Source: Oscillospiraceae bacterium
GTDB taxonomy: Bacteria; Bacillota; Clostridia; Oscillospirales; CAG-382
Direction of reading: 5' to 3'
Assembly (NCBI GenBank): GCA_015063785.1
Contig: SVTM01000001.1
Span: 1 to 64,000, forward strand
DNA length: 64,000 nucleotides
The notes below the pieces were generated by a model. It searched no databases, was not told where the DNA came from, and saw nothing but the letters and a program-made list of their open reading frames with translations. Position 1 is the stretch's first letter; each line of letters opens with the position of its first letter. Of this stretch, positions 1 through 8,746 are shown piece by piece. The position numbers were made by a program, and so were the translations under genes.

Positions 1-1717
1 ATCCTACACCACCAGAATGTCCTGTGGTGATATTACCGCCATTGATGATGAGGAATGCATTTCCGTAAACGGTAGAGGATCCGCCGTTACCGCCGCAGTA
101 AATGTGATACTCACAAGTACCGCCGTCGACCTGAGTGAGAACGTATCCGTTCTTTTCGGGGGAACCGACTGTTGTTGTGCTGTAGAAGGATGTGGTTACA
201 AGGAACTTTCCTCCTTGAATGACTGTTTTGGTATAGTCAACGGGAGATTTGTAGTCATAACCGAAGAAATACTGGGTTTTTCCTGTTGTTTTAAATGTAT
301 CGGTAAAAGTTGCATCCTGATAATCAAGACCCTGGTTTCCTGCACCGTGCCAGGTAAGATTATCAAATGTGATAGGACCTGTATAGAATTCAAGCCAGAT
401 GTTTGGCTGGTTGAATACTGCATTTTCATCAGCACCCTTGATGGTAAGGGATTTGATGGGCATAGCATATGTCTGGCTTGTAGAGCCGTCGGACATTGTG
501 AAGTTGCCTACAACGATAGCCTGAGCATCTGCTCCTGTTTCGGAAAGAGCAGTCAAAGCTTCTCCGAGCGATGCGTAAGGGATGTATTGTTTTTCGTTAT
601 ATGTAACAGTTTCTTCGTTGGAAAGGAATACGGTCTGTTTGCCGTCGATAATGTCGATGGTCTTTGTTTCATTTGTATCTTCAACAGTGGCTTGCGCCCA
701 TGTGACAGCGTACTCACCGTTTTCGGAAAGGGCGAATTTGTATACATCATCTGTCTTTTCAAGTTCGGTTCCATTAATGAAAGGAGCATAACCATCGGTG
801 TCGGGAGAGAGAAAGATCACAGGCGAAGCGCTTTCATATGTACTTGCATCAACGGTTACCTGTCCACCCGAAACTGATGTTACAAGGATGTCATAACCAT
901 AAGGCTTTACTGTTTCGTACATACCATTGTTTGTGATGGCAATCTTCTTGCCTGAAACAGCTTTGAGGTTGTAGAATGAGATGTTGTCAACCGAGGATGT
1001 GTTGTATGTACCGCCGTTGAGAACAAGGAAAAGGTTTCCGTTGACGGTTGAACTGCCGGAATTTCCGCCGGAAAACACATACTGTTCAAAGTTTCCGCCG
1101 TTGAGTTCAAGATAGACGCTACCGGGAGCTTCTGCCGAACCGACGGTTGTGGTGCCGTAGAAAGCTGCAGTGGTGAGAAAGGTTCCGCCATCGATCACCA
1201 TGCTTACCTTATCGACGGGAGAAGAGTACTCATATCCAAACACATACTGCTTGCTGCCGCTGGTTTTGACAGAGTCTGTAATGTGAAGAAACTGAGAAAT
1301 GAGTCCCTTTGTCGCCTTGCCGTTCCAGGTAAGATTGTCGATGGTTACTGGGCCGGTGTAGAATTCGATCCATCCATACTGATTAAAGACGGCGTTTTCA
1401 TCTGCACCCTTGATGACAAGGGATTTGATGGGCATGGTATACTGCTTGTCACCCGAGCTGTCGGACATATTGTAGTCTCCGACAACGATAGCCTGTGAAT
1501 CTTTTCCGGTTGCCGAAAGAGCATTGAGGGCATCTCCGAAAGCGGCATAGGGGGTATACTCTGTTCCGTTATAAGTTACGGTCGCATCGTTGCTGAGAAA
1601 AACGGTCTGCACGCCGTCGAGCTCGTAGACCGAGCCCGCGGCGATTACAGAAACAGAAAAGGAAGATAAGAGAATCAAAGCGACTGATAACAATAAGAAG
1701 TTTAGTATTTTTTTCAT
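1..1717 (-). CDS. Secreted repeat protein, 3' end outside window
   Basis: The frame is open from the ATG at 1717 to the left edge (572 codons, no stop), so the C-terminus is missing. A classic signal peptide begins MKKILNFLLLSVALILL. Two tandem units of roughly 230-280 residues follow. Each opens with a QTVFLSN-type strand, then a YTPYA..G.AL.AL helix, then SL.IKGADENAVFNQ and a run of GG-turn strands (for example FLVLNGGTYN and AFLIINGGNIT). This layout suggests an extracellular right-handed beta-helix or similar adhesin/carbohydrate-binding protein; the exact family is not recognised. The ribosome site AAGGAGGA overlaps the stop of the upstream rhamnosidase gene 13 bases away, so the two are probably cotranscribed. 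The repeat style recalls the giant protein at 19-30 kb. Confidence 0.8.
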   Translation of the reverse strand, partial: MKKILNFLLLSVALILLSSFSVSVIAAGSVYELDGVQTVFLSNDATVTYNGTEYTPYAAFGDALNALSATGKDSQAIVVGDYNMSDSSGDKQYTMPIKSLVIKGADENAVFNQYGWIEFYTGPVTIDNLTWNGKATKGLISQFLHITDSVKTSGSKQYVFGYEYSSPVDKVSMVIDGGTFLTTAAFYGTTTVGSAEAPGSVYLELNGGNFEQYVFSGGNSGSSTVNGNLFLVLNGGTYNTSSVDNISFYNLKAVSGKKIAITNNGMYETVKPYGYDILVTSVSGGQVTVDASTYESASPVIFLSPDTDGYAPFINGTELEKTDDVYKFALSENGEYAVTWAQATVEDTNETKTIDIIDGKQTVFLSNEETVTYNEKQYIPYASLGEALTALSETGADAQAIVVGNFTMSDGSTSQTYAMPIKSLTIKGADENAVFNQPNIWLEFYTGPITFDNLTWHGAGNQGLDYQDATFTDTFKTTGKTQYFFGYDYKSPVDYTKTVIQGGKFLVTTSFYSTTTVGSPEKNGYVLTQVDGGTCEYHIYCGGNGGSSTVYGNAFLIINGGNITTGHSGGVG

Positions 1718-1730
1718 GTTCTGTTCCTCC

Positions 1731-4700
1731 TTATTTATTGGTTACTACGAAATGATATACACCTGAGGTGATTTCGTAGATTGCTCTGCCGTTTTCATAT
1801 TTTACGAACTCAACTCCGTCAGAAAGGGAAATATCCTTTCCGCCTTCTGTGATCATTGCATTTTCGCTTTCAACGGGGAGCATAAGTGTTGCAGATGTGT
1901 TGGCAGGTACTGTGCAATCGTAGTTGAATACCTTGCCGTCTTCAGAAAGGTTCCATTCGCTCTTTATAAGTCCACTTTGAGAATTGAGACTGCCCTTTAC
2001 GTGTGTAAGGCTTCCGCCGTAGGTCGGACGGAGTACAAAGTGACGGTAGCCTGCATTTTCTGCGGCATATTCATGGGAAATGCCCACAAGATCCGAGAAG
2101 ATCCATGCTGTGAAGCTACCTGACATGAAGTGGTTAAGTGAAGCTTCCTTTGCGTAGTGCTCCCATGTTGTTGTGGCACCCTGGGTAACGGGATAAAGAA
2201 TAGAGGGATATTTTGTTTGTTCAAGAATTGTAAATGCTTCGTCGAGATTATCGTAGCGAGACAGTGTGTATTGAACAAGAGGGAAGCCAATGAAACCGAC
2301 TGTCATGCAGCCAGGCTCGAAACCGAGTTCGGCATTTCCTTCTCTAATAAGCTTTGCAAGATGATCGGAAGCTTTCTGCTTCTTTTCTTCTGTATCGTAG
2401 AGATCGAAGTATATACCCATCACGTATGCACTCTGTGCATCGATCTTGCAGGTGATACTATCTTCAAGAAGGTATGTGTTGCGCCATGCAGCAGCAAACT
2501 TTTCGCTTTCAGCCTTGTAGTATGCCGCATCTTCCGTTTTACCGAGGATGTTTGCGATTTTGGAAAGGATGCCAATGCTGTACGAGCTGAATGCCGTGCC
2601 GACAAGCTGAAGTCCTTCGCCATCAACGAGACGTCTGTCTACCGGCACGTGATCACCGTACCAGCCGTCGAGTCTGACATAGTTATCGTCGGCGCAGGTG
2701 CGAATAAGGTAATCTGCCCACTTCTTCATGCCGTCATAGCTCATTTCGAGAATGTCGTTATTGCCATACTGGTTATAGAGGTTCCACGGGATAATGATGA
2801 TACAGTCACTCCATGCACTGGGAGTTTTTGTGGCATCGGGAGATTTGATTCCGCCAAGGGGAACGATCTCGGGAACAACGCCGTTATCGTTCTGAACAGA
2901 AAGTGTCATTTCCTGGAATCCACGGTAGATATTGTAACAGTTGAAGAGGTATGTACCTGTGGAAGAGAATCCCTGCGCGTCGCCGGTCCAGTTGTTCTTT
3001 TCTCTCGAGGGACAGTCCATGATCGCACCCATAAAGTTGGATTCCTGCGAACGAACGGTGTTTTCAACATATTTTGTAAGAATTTCGTTCGAGCTTTCAA
3101 AATATCCAATGCGTTCGCTGTCGGTTGACAAAACGATTCCTGTGATGTTTTCAAGCGGTATTGCTTCGTCGAGACCTGTTATTTCCATATATTGGAAACC
3201 GTGGAAAACAAGTGAGAATTCAAAGGTTTCTTCGCCTGTGCCCGAGAAGATATAGTTGTCACGCCCGTTCTGGTCGCCACCTTCGTAAGGACACATCCAG
3301 GAGATGTCTGCATATCCTGATGCCGTGAGCATTTCGGCATATTTGAAGTTGATAGCAGTATCTTTGGGGGCGCTGGCGGTAACTCTGACGGTACCTGCCA
3401 TATTTGTCGGGAATTTATAAACAAATACCTTTTCTGCGGGGTTTGTTACTTCGACGGGATGTACTTCGCGGATGGCACGGATGGGCATTGTGTTTTCGCC
3501 CACGAGATTGTCGAGCTTGAGGCCAATGCCGTCATTTACTTTTACTTTACCCCAACCCGCAAATGTTGAACCGTTTTCATTCCATTTATCGATGTTCTTG
3601 CGGCTGTCAATGGTCTGACCGGTATAAAGGCGATTGACAGTAACGGGTCCGTCTTTGGTGGAAAGCCAACTTCCGTCGGTATCAATAACCTGCTCGGAAC
3701 CATCTGCGTATGTGATGATAAGCTTCGCCTTAAGGCCCAGATTCATTCCGTAGGAAGAACCGATCGGACCACCATTGTACCAGCCCACACCAACCTGACC
3801 TGCGATTGTATTTTCGCCTGAAAGAAGAATGTCGGTAACGTCATAAGTCTGATAGTAGAGTTCGGTTGTGTAATCAGATTTTCCGGGGGCGAGATAGTCA
3901 TCAGAACAGCGTATGCCGTTCATGTACATCTCATGGCATCCTGCCGCAGTGACATAAAGACGAGCTTTTTCTACAGAAGTAGTGTTGTTAAGAATGAAGC
4001 TCTTTCTGAAAAGTTGTGCCGAGTAGGGCATAAGCTGTTCCTGGTTCTTTGAGTAAACAAAATCATCGTTTTCGTCATAAAGGCTCCAGGCAATAGATCC
4101 TTTTTCGCCACCGCCAAGATAAAGCTCGGGTGCTCCGATTCGTCCTACGTATGTAGGATTATTCAAGGTGTGGATAAGCTTGTTGTTTATGTAAGTTTCG
4201 ATAGTACCGTTGTTGGTTTTTATGGTCATAACAAACGGAACTCCGATGCAATCTTTAACAGAGGGGAATATATCGGAAATGTCTTTTTCTGCAAAAAGTC
4301 CCCATCCGGAGCCTGTGTAGTAATGAGGTCTGAACATTACTTTGCCGGTCGACACATTTATCTGCCACATGAGATATTTTGTATAATCGTCTGATTGACA
4401 GAAGGTTACTCCGACAGCTATATTGTCGAGAGTCATGTCTATATTAAGAGTTGATGTTGTGTTCTGGAAAGCAGCATTTTCAGCTGAAATCCAGTGATTG
4501 GCATCGCCAAAATCGCCGAACAGGGCGGTTTCAAAGCGCGCAACTGTGTTGGGAGCGATGATATTTCCGTCCTTGTCTGTAACAAATACTGTCCAGTAAT
4601 ATTCGCTTCTTGGAGTTAGAGCAGGACCTGCATAATTGAGTCCCATGGAAGAGGATTCTTCGGTGTAGTCCCACACGTCGTAGTTGCCGTTGTTGAAGTT

Positions 4701-5393
4701 TTCAAGAGAAGAGGACACAACTATTCTGAACGCAGTCTGTTTCTGACCGCGCTCGGTGGAAGATAGTTTCCAAGAGAGATAAGGAGATGCAATGTCGATG
4801 CCGAGGGGATCGGGGCGCATATCGCACATCAGATCTGTTATGTTCGTATACTCGGTGTGGTGTGCAGTTCTTGTATAGTTCTGTGCAATCATGATCGTAT
4901 CTAAAAGATCAGTCGTTCCGTCTGCGTTAAGGTCGGTAACGATATACTCCTTTCCGAGAAATCTTCTTGTGGCGATAAGGTCGAGTTTGTCGACTATTCC
5001 ATCGTTGTTTATGTCTCCGCAAACGAGATCGTAGTTTCCAAGATCAAGATCTCTGTTGTCTACGATAATGTTTTCGATTATGTTGTTGAGATATCCGTCG
5101 CGCTCAAGCTTGATTGTGTAAATTCCCGGCTGTAAGGTTAGAGAAACGTCAACAGTTGTGCCTGTTTCGTTTATAAGACGGGTGTTGCGCCAACCGTCAT
5201 CACGGGTGACAATAAGCTTTGCGCCGCCTGAAAACATGGGCAACGGTTTTTCCACCGTGTAAGAAAAGTTTACGGTGCATTCTTCTGCCACAACAGACTT
5301 CTCGTTCGCAAGGCACAAAATACCTTCTGCCAGCAAGCAGTTGTTGAGCAACATCAATACTGTAATCAGTATTAAAAGTAGCTTTTTTCTCAT
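1731..5393 (-). CDS. Secreted GH78 alpha-L-rhamnosidase with dockerin-like domain
   Basis: Predicted to remove terminal alpha-L-rhamnose from pectic or other plant glycans outside the cell. The 1220-residue product starts with a signal peptide, then a PEGA/CarboxypepD-like beta domain. A type I dockerin-like pair follows at about residues 128-174, with two canonical 12-residue calcium loops (DINNDGIVDKLD and DLNADGTTDLLD). GH78 N-terminal domains start near residue 185 (DPLGID.A.P.LSW). The catalytic (alpha/alpha)6 barrel shows DCPSREKNNWTGDAQ near residue 793, whose Glu matches the family general acid, and TTTWEHY near residue 1076, whose Glu matches the general base. An SLNHF..GS..AW motif follows. 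A GGAGGA ribosome site precedes the ATG. The divergent AraC gene is the likely regulator. Confidence 0.9.
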   Translation of the reverse strand: MRKKLLLILITVLMLLNNCLLAEGILCLANEKSVVAEECTVNFSYTVEKPLPMFSGGAKLIVTRDDGWRNTRLINETGTTVDVSLTLQPGIYTIKLERDGYLNNIIENIIVDNRDLDLGNYDLVCGDINNDGIVDKLDLIATRRFLGKEYIVTDLNADGTTDLLDTIMIAQNYTRTAHHTEYTNITDLMCDMRPDPLGIDIASPYLSWKLSSTERGQKQTAFRIVVSSSLENFNNGNYDVWDYTEESSSMGLNYAGPALTPRSEYYWTVFVTDKDGNIIAPNTVARFETALFGDFGDANHWISAENAAFQNTTSTLNIDMTLDNIAVGVTFCQSDDYTKYLMWQINVSTGKVMFRPHYYTGSGWGLFAEKDISDIFPSVKDCIGVPFVMTIKTNNGTIETYINNKLIHTLNNPTYVGRIGAPELYLGGGEKGSIAWSLYDENDDFVYSKNQEQLMPYSAQLFRKSFILNNTTSVEKARLYVTAAGCHEMYMNGIRCSDDYLAPGKSDYTTELYYQTYDVTDILLSGENTIAGQVGVGWYNGGPIGSSYGMNLGLKAKLIITYADGSEQVIDTDGSWLSTKDGPVTVNRLYTGQTIDSRKNIDKWNENGSTFAGWGKVKVNDGIGLKLDNLVGENTMPIRAIREVHPVEVTNPAEKVFVYKFPTNMAGTVRVTASAPKDTAINFKYAEMLTASGYADISWMCPYEGGDQNGRDNYIFSGTGEETFEFSLVFHGFQYMEITGLDEAIPLENITGIVLSTDSERIGYFESSNEILTKYVENTVRSQESNFMGAIMDCPSREKNNWTGDAQGFSSTGTYLFNCYNIYRGFQEMTLSVQNDNGVVPEIVPLGGIKSPDATKTPSAWSDCIIIIPWNLYNQYGNNDILEMSYDGMKKWADYLIRTCADDNYVRLDGWYGDHVPVDRRLVDGEGLQLVGTAFSSYSIGILSKIANILGKTEDAAYYKAESEKFAAAWRNTYLLEDSITCKIDAQSAYVMGIYFDLYDTEEKKQKASDHLAKLIREGNAELGFEPGCMTVGFIGFPLVQYTLSRYDNLDEAFTILEQTKYPSILYPVTQGATTTWEHYAKEASLNHFMSGSFTAWIFSDLVGISHEYAAENAGYRHFVLRPTYGGSLTHVKGSLNSQSGLIKSEWNLSEDGKVFNYDCTVPANTSATLMLPVESENAMITEGGKDISLSDGVEFVKYENGRAIYEITSGVYHFVVTNK

Positions 5394-5424
5394 AAAAATT
5401 TCCTCCTTTTTATGGCTTAATTAT

Positions 5425-5452
5425 AGTATAAACGATATAAAAAAACATTCAA
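5425..5452 (-). promoter_or_regulatory. Candidate promoter of the rhamnosidase operon
   Basis: On the minus strand TTGAAT (5447-5452) and TATACT (5425-5430) are separated by 16 bases, about 30 bases upstream of the rhamnosidase start. It lies back to back with the AraC promoter, so one bound regulator could affect both. Confidence 0.55.
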
Positions 5453-5475
5453 TTGTCTAAAGTGACATAATGATA

Positions 5476-5504
5476 TTGACTTTTTTGGTACTGAATGATA
5501 TAAT
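5476..5504 (+). promoter_or_regulatory. Sigma-A promoter of the araC-type gene
   Basis: TTGACT (5476-5481) and TATAAT (5499-5504) are spaced by exactly 17 bases, 36 bases upstream of the AraC-type start codon. This is a near-consensus vegetative promoter. Confidence 0.75.
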
Positions 5505-5540
5505 GAGTAATAACAGTAGCGGAAATAGGAGGTGATCGTT

Positions 5541-6539
5541 ATGGATGACACCAGATTAAAGACTTTTTTCAGTTTGAGCCCAAAATATTTGCGCTATTAC
5601 AACAGAAGCAACGAACCATATTATGATCCACGAAATTTTGTTGTACGTAAAGCTAATTTTTTTCCTAATCTTGGACAGCATCTTACCGTTCTTTTACACT
5701 TGTGGGATATGCGCGCACTGTATCACTATATCGAGTGTTACTCATTCGCTTATGTTTATTCCGGCGAATTCATAATGTATGTTGATGATCGAGAAACTCT
5801 TATCAAGGAAGGTGAAATGTGCATTATACCACCCGGAGTTTTGCAAAAAAACACCGAGAATTTCAGAAAAAAGTTTGATTCGCCGCCTATAATGGTTAAA
5901 TTTCTTGTTCCTCCCGAGGATATTCACAATGCTCTCAACAGTGTTTTTTTTGTCGGCAGTCCTGTCAGCGAATATCTTAACGATACAATGTCGAAAAGTA
6001 ATTACAACCATTTTTTCATTATGAAAAACCAGACAGAGTACGGAAAAAGTATTGCTGAGCTTGCAATTATGGAAATCCTCCGCACCCTTGATACAAAAAG
6101 GCAAAATTCAAATGCGGCATGCTCGCTTCTTTCGGCGTTGATATTTTCATATATCGATTCTGAAACTTTTGATTATGAGCTTTCAAAAACAAAGTACGAA
6201 AACACGGATACCACATCTGTGATTATCGAGTATATACGCAAAGATCTTAAAAATATCACCCTTAGCGAGCTTTGCGAAAAATTTCATTATACTCCTTCTT
6301 ACGTCTGCCGTATGATCAAAAGCCGCACAGGCATGACCTTTAAAGAACTCCTCAACAGCGAAAGACTTGTGCTTGCGGCACGCGAGCTTGTACGTACAGA
6401 TGCACCTGTAAAAGATATAGCCCATACGTCGGGATATCCAAGTATCGAGTATTTTTATAGATGTTTTAAGAAAAAGTACGGAGTCACACCGTCTAAGTAC
6501 AGAACGATAAGCGGTACAATCGAGCAAACTGTCGAATAA
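5541..6539 (+). CDS. AraC-family transcriptional regulator
   Basis: A 332-residue cytoplasmic DNA-binding regulator. The first ~130 residues form a cupin-type sensor (YVYSGEFIMYVDDRETLIKEG.MCIIPPGV). The last ~100 residues hold two helix-turn-helix motifs (ITLSELCEKFHYTPSYVCRMIKSR and PVKDIAHTSGYPSIEYFYRCF) and the family ending KKYGVTPSKYR. The ATG at 5541 is preferred because AGGAGG lies 8 bases upstream; an in-frame GTG at 5532 overlaps that ribosome site. It is transcribed divergently from the rhamnosidase and repeat-protein genes, so it probably controls them in response to a sugar ligand (inference). Confidence 0.92.
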   Translation: MDDTRLKTFFSLSPKYLRYYNRSNEPYYDPRNFVVRKANFFPNLGQHLTVLLHLWDMRALYHYIECYSFAYVYSGEFIMYVDDRETLIKEGEMCIIPPGVLQKNTENFRKKFDSPPIMVKFLVPPEDIHNALNSVFFVGSPVSEYLNDTMSKSNYNHFFIMKNQTEYGKSIAELAIMEILRTLDTKRQNSNAACSLLSALIFSYIDSETFDYELSKTKYENTDTTSVIIEYIRKDLKNITLSELCEKFHYTPSYVCRMIKSRTGMTFKELLNSERLVLAARELVRTDAPVKDIAHTSGYPSIEYFYRCFKKKYGVTPSKYRTISGTIEQTVE

Positions 6540-6572
6540 TATTGCACAAAGCGAGTAAAAACGTCTGCTTTA

Positions 6573-6601
6573 TTGAAAAGCAAATATAAAAGGTGTATAA
6601 T
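6573..6601 (+). promoter_or_regulatory. Sigma-A promoter for the 6.6-9.8 kb gene set
   Basis: TTGAAA (6573-6578) and TATAAT (6596-6601) are spaced by 17 bases, just upstream of the sugar-phosphate isomerase-like gene. The following four genes have very short gaps or overlaps and probably share this promoter. Confidence 0.7.
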
Positions 6602-6636
6602 TAAAACAATTATTTATGAAAGGTATGGCTAATAGT

Positions 6637-7482
6637 ATGGTAAAATTCAGATTGAGCGCATTTGCTGATGAATATTCACCCAATTTTGACAAACAGATCG
6701 AAGGACTCCAAAAAAACGGTCTTGAAATGATAGAAATCCGCGGCGTTGACGGCACAAACGTTTCTGACCTCACACTTGAAAAAGCGAGAGAGATCAGAGA
6801 GAAGCTGGATAAGGCTGGACTCGGTGTTTCTGCCATCGGTTCTCCCATCGGAAAGATTGACATAAACAAAGACAACATGGCGCCGCATCTTGATAAGCTT
6901 CGCCATACAATCGAAATAGCAAAGATCCTTGGCACTGACAAGATCCGTATGTTCAGTTTCTTCATCCCCAAGGATGAAGAGCCCGAAAAGTACCGTGATG
7001 AAGTTTTTGCACGCCTTGAAGCGATGCTTGAAATTGCAGAAAAAGAAAACATTATTCTTTGCCATGAGAATGAAAAGGGGATATACGGCGATACTCCCGA
7101 AAGATGCCTTGAAATTCTTGAGAAATTCGATGGCAGACTCAGATGCGTATTTGATCACGCCAATTTCCTCAACGTCGGCGCAATTCCTTATCCCGACGGC
7201 TACAACATGCTTAAAAAGCACATCACCTATTGTCATATCAAGGATGCGGTAGGTAACGATATTTATCCTGCCGGCAAAGGAAATGGCAGAATTCCCGAAA
7301 CCATCGATGATATCAAGTGCGATTTTGAAGGCGATCTCATTCTCACTGTCGAACCTCATCTCACTGCATTCATTGGCCTTGACAAGCTTGAAAAGGTCAA
7401 CGAGAAGATCGTAAAGCCCTTCACAGATTCCGAGGAAGCGTTTGGCGTTGCTGTCGATGCCATCAAGGAAATAATCGGCTGA
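6637..7482 (+). CDS. Sugar phosphate isomerase/epimerase-like TIM barrel
   Basis: A member of the AP-endonuclease-2/xylose-isomerase-like TIM barrel superfamily, about 281 residues. Likely metal ligands lie in CHENE, CVFDHANF, YCHIKDA and TVEPHL, the spacing expected for this fold. It begins KFRLSAFADEYSP, as many homologues do. The true substrate (keto-sugar, inosose or similar) cannot be told from sequence. The start is uncertain: ATGs at 6616, 6625 and 6637 are in frame; 6616 has no ribosome site, 6625 is too close to the GAAAGG motif, and 6637 matches the family N-terminus although the motif is 14 bases away. The Gfo/Idh/MocA gene downstream suggests a shared sugar or polyol pathway (inference). 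Confidence 0.85.
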   Translation: MVKFRLSAFADEYSPNFDKQIEGLQKNGLEMIEIRGVDGTNVSDLTLEKAREIREKLDKAGLGVSAIGSPIGKIDINKDNMAPHLDKLRHTIEIAKILGTDKIRMFSFFIPKDEEPEKYRDEVFARLEAMLEIAEKENIILCHENEKGIYGDTPERCLEILEKFDGRLRCVFDHANFLNVGAIPYPDGYNMLKKHITYCHIKDAVGNDIYPAGKGNGRIPETIDDIKCDFEGDLILTVEPHLTAFIGLDKLEKVNEKIVKPFTDSEEAFGVAVDAIKEIIG

Positions 7483-7485
7483 TTG

Positions 7486-8265
7486 ATGTACCGTAGTTCA
7501 GATGTTAAAAAGCGTGACAGAATTGGGGTATATCTTTGTGTTCTGCCGCTGATTGCACGTTTTGTTTTGTCATATTTATTTTCACACGTTTCTACGTGCG
7601 TGCAAAACGATACTGTTTCATATCTTTTGTCCTCGGTTCTTGGCGCTTTGGAATGGGTGTTGCCTTTCGGGATTTATTCGATGCTTTTTGTACGTCAAAA
7701 AGTCATTGAATCTCATCGTGTCAAAACGTATAATCCATGGATTATCTTCTTCTGCGCATACTTTGTTGCAGGAATAATGACGATTGCGTACAACGTGATT
7801 CTTTCAAAGTTCGGATATTCATTCCCATCCGATGATATAAACGGTTTTGGAATAGGCAAGATCGCAATCTTCGTTCTGACGTCGGTTGTTTTGGTACCTT
7901 TTGCAGAAGAGTATTCATTCAGAAAAGTGATTCTTTTCAGCCTGCTTCCTGTCGGAAAGGTGAATGCAATTTTTATATCAGCTTTTATGTTTGCGATTTG
8001 CCATAATGTGGCTTCGTACATATATTCTTTTGTTATGGGAATTGCTTTGGCAATAATATGCTTGAAAAGATCATTTGGTTATTCTGTGCTGATTCATGCT
8101 GTGAACAATGCCATATCTTGCGCTTTTGCTATTATGCAAAATAACATGTCTGAAAATATCTATCGCACTATATCTTTTGCACGATTTGCGGTTGTATGTG
8201 TTGTAGGCGTTTTATGTACAGCGCTTGTAATAAAGGGGAGGTACTCTTGTGCAAAAAAGTCATGA
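7486..8265 (+). CDS. CPBP family intramembrane protease
   Basis: A hydrophobic protein of about 259 residues with several membrane segments. It carries the three CPBP (CAAX/ABI) signatures: EEYSFR (the EExxxR motif), FAICHN and HAVNN (the HxxxN motif). Such proteins are intramembrane glutamic proteases or inactive relatives, used in prenyl-protein processing or bacteriocin self-immunity in other bacteria; the substrate here is unknown. The stop of the preceding gene is three bases before the ATG at 7486. A TTG at 7483 is an alternative start. The 3' end overlaps the tadA start by 17 bases, so the genes are probably translated together. Confidence 0.85.
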   Translation: MYRSSDVKKRDRIGVYLCVLPLIARFVLSYLFSHVSTCVQNDTVSYLLSSVLGALEWVLPFGIYSMLFVRQKVIESHRVKTYNPWIIFFCAYFVAGIMTIAYNVILSKFGYSFPSDDINGFGIGKIAIFVLTSVVLVPFAEEYSFRKVILFSLLPVGKVNAIFISAFMFAICHNVASYIYSFVMGIALAIICLKRSFGYSVLIHAVNNAISCAFAIMQNNMSENIYRTISFARFAVVCVVGVLCTALVIKGRYSCAKKS

Positions 8266-8746
8266 ATACTACATGAAAGCAGCCATAAGACGTGCCAAAA
8301 CCGCAGCAAAATATGATGAGATACCTGTTGGAGCAGTTATCGTCCACAAAGGCAAGATTATTTCAGGCGGTCGAAACCGCAGGGAAACCGCAAAATGCGC
8401 TCTTTGTCATGCGGAAATATCTGCAATAGAAGCTGCTTGCAAAAAACTGTCGGGCTGGCGACTATTTGAATGTGATATGTACGTCACTCTTGAACCTTGC
8501 CCGATGTGCGCAGGTGCAATAATAAATTCCAGAATAAATAATCTTTATATCGGAACTCCGGACCCTAAAGCAGGTTCTTTCGGAAGTGTTATTAACTTCA
8601 ACGATCTTCCGTACAATCACAAGCCCGAGCTACATTTTGACGTATGCAAAAAAGAGTGTTCCGATTTGTTGAAAAACTTTTTTCGCGATCTACGCGAAAG
8701 AAAAAAACGTTTAAAACTCGAAAAGAAGGTTGAAAATGATGAATAA
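8249..8746 (+). CDS. tadA: tRNA-specific adenosine deaminase TadA
   Basis: Deaminates adenosine 34 to inosine in tRNA-Arg(ACG), needed for decoding. The 165-residue product has the zinc/catalytic signatures of the family: HAE at residues 54-56, with Glu56 as the proton shuttle, and PCPMC at 83-87. The N-terminal YMKAAIRRAKTAA..DEIPVGAVIV is typical. Translation starts at GTG 8249, 8 bases after a GGGGAGG ribosome site inside the CPBP gene. Its 3' end overlaps the next gene by a few codons. It sits among sugar genes, so the linkage is probably transcriptional rather than functional. Confidence 0.95.
   Translation: MQKSHEYYMKAAIRRAKTAAKYDEIPVGAVIVHKGKIISGGRNRRETAKCALCHAEISAIEAACKKLSGWRLFECDMYVTLEPCPMCAGAIINSRINNLYIGTPDPKAGSFGSVINFNDLPYNHKPELHFDVCKKECSDLLKNFFRDLRERKKRLKLEKKVENDE

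Noticed and set aside
17..877. Plus-strand open frame opposite the left-edge secreted protein
   Set aside because: Cys-rich nonsense translation; the minus strand carries a signal peptide and two matching repeats in one open frame.
2157..3128. 323-codon plus-strand frame inside the rhamnosidase gene
   Set aside because: It is antisense to conserved GH78 motifs and has no ribosome site or recognisable domain.
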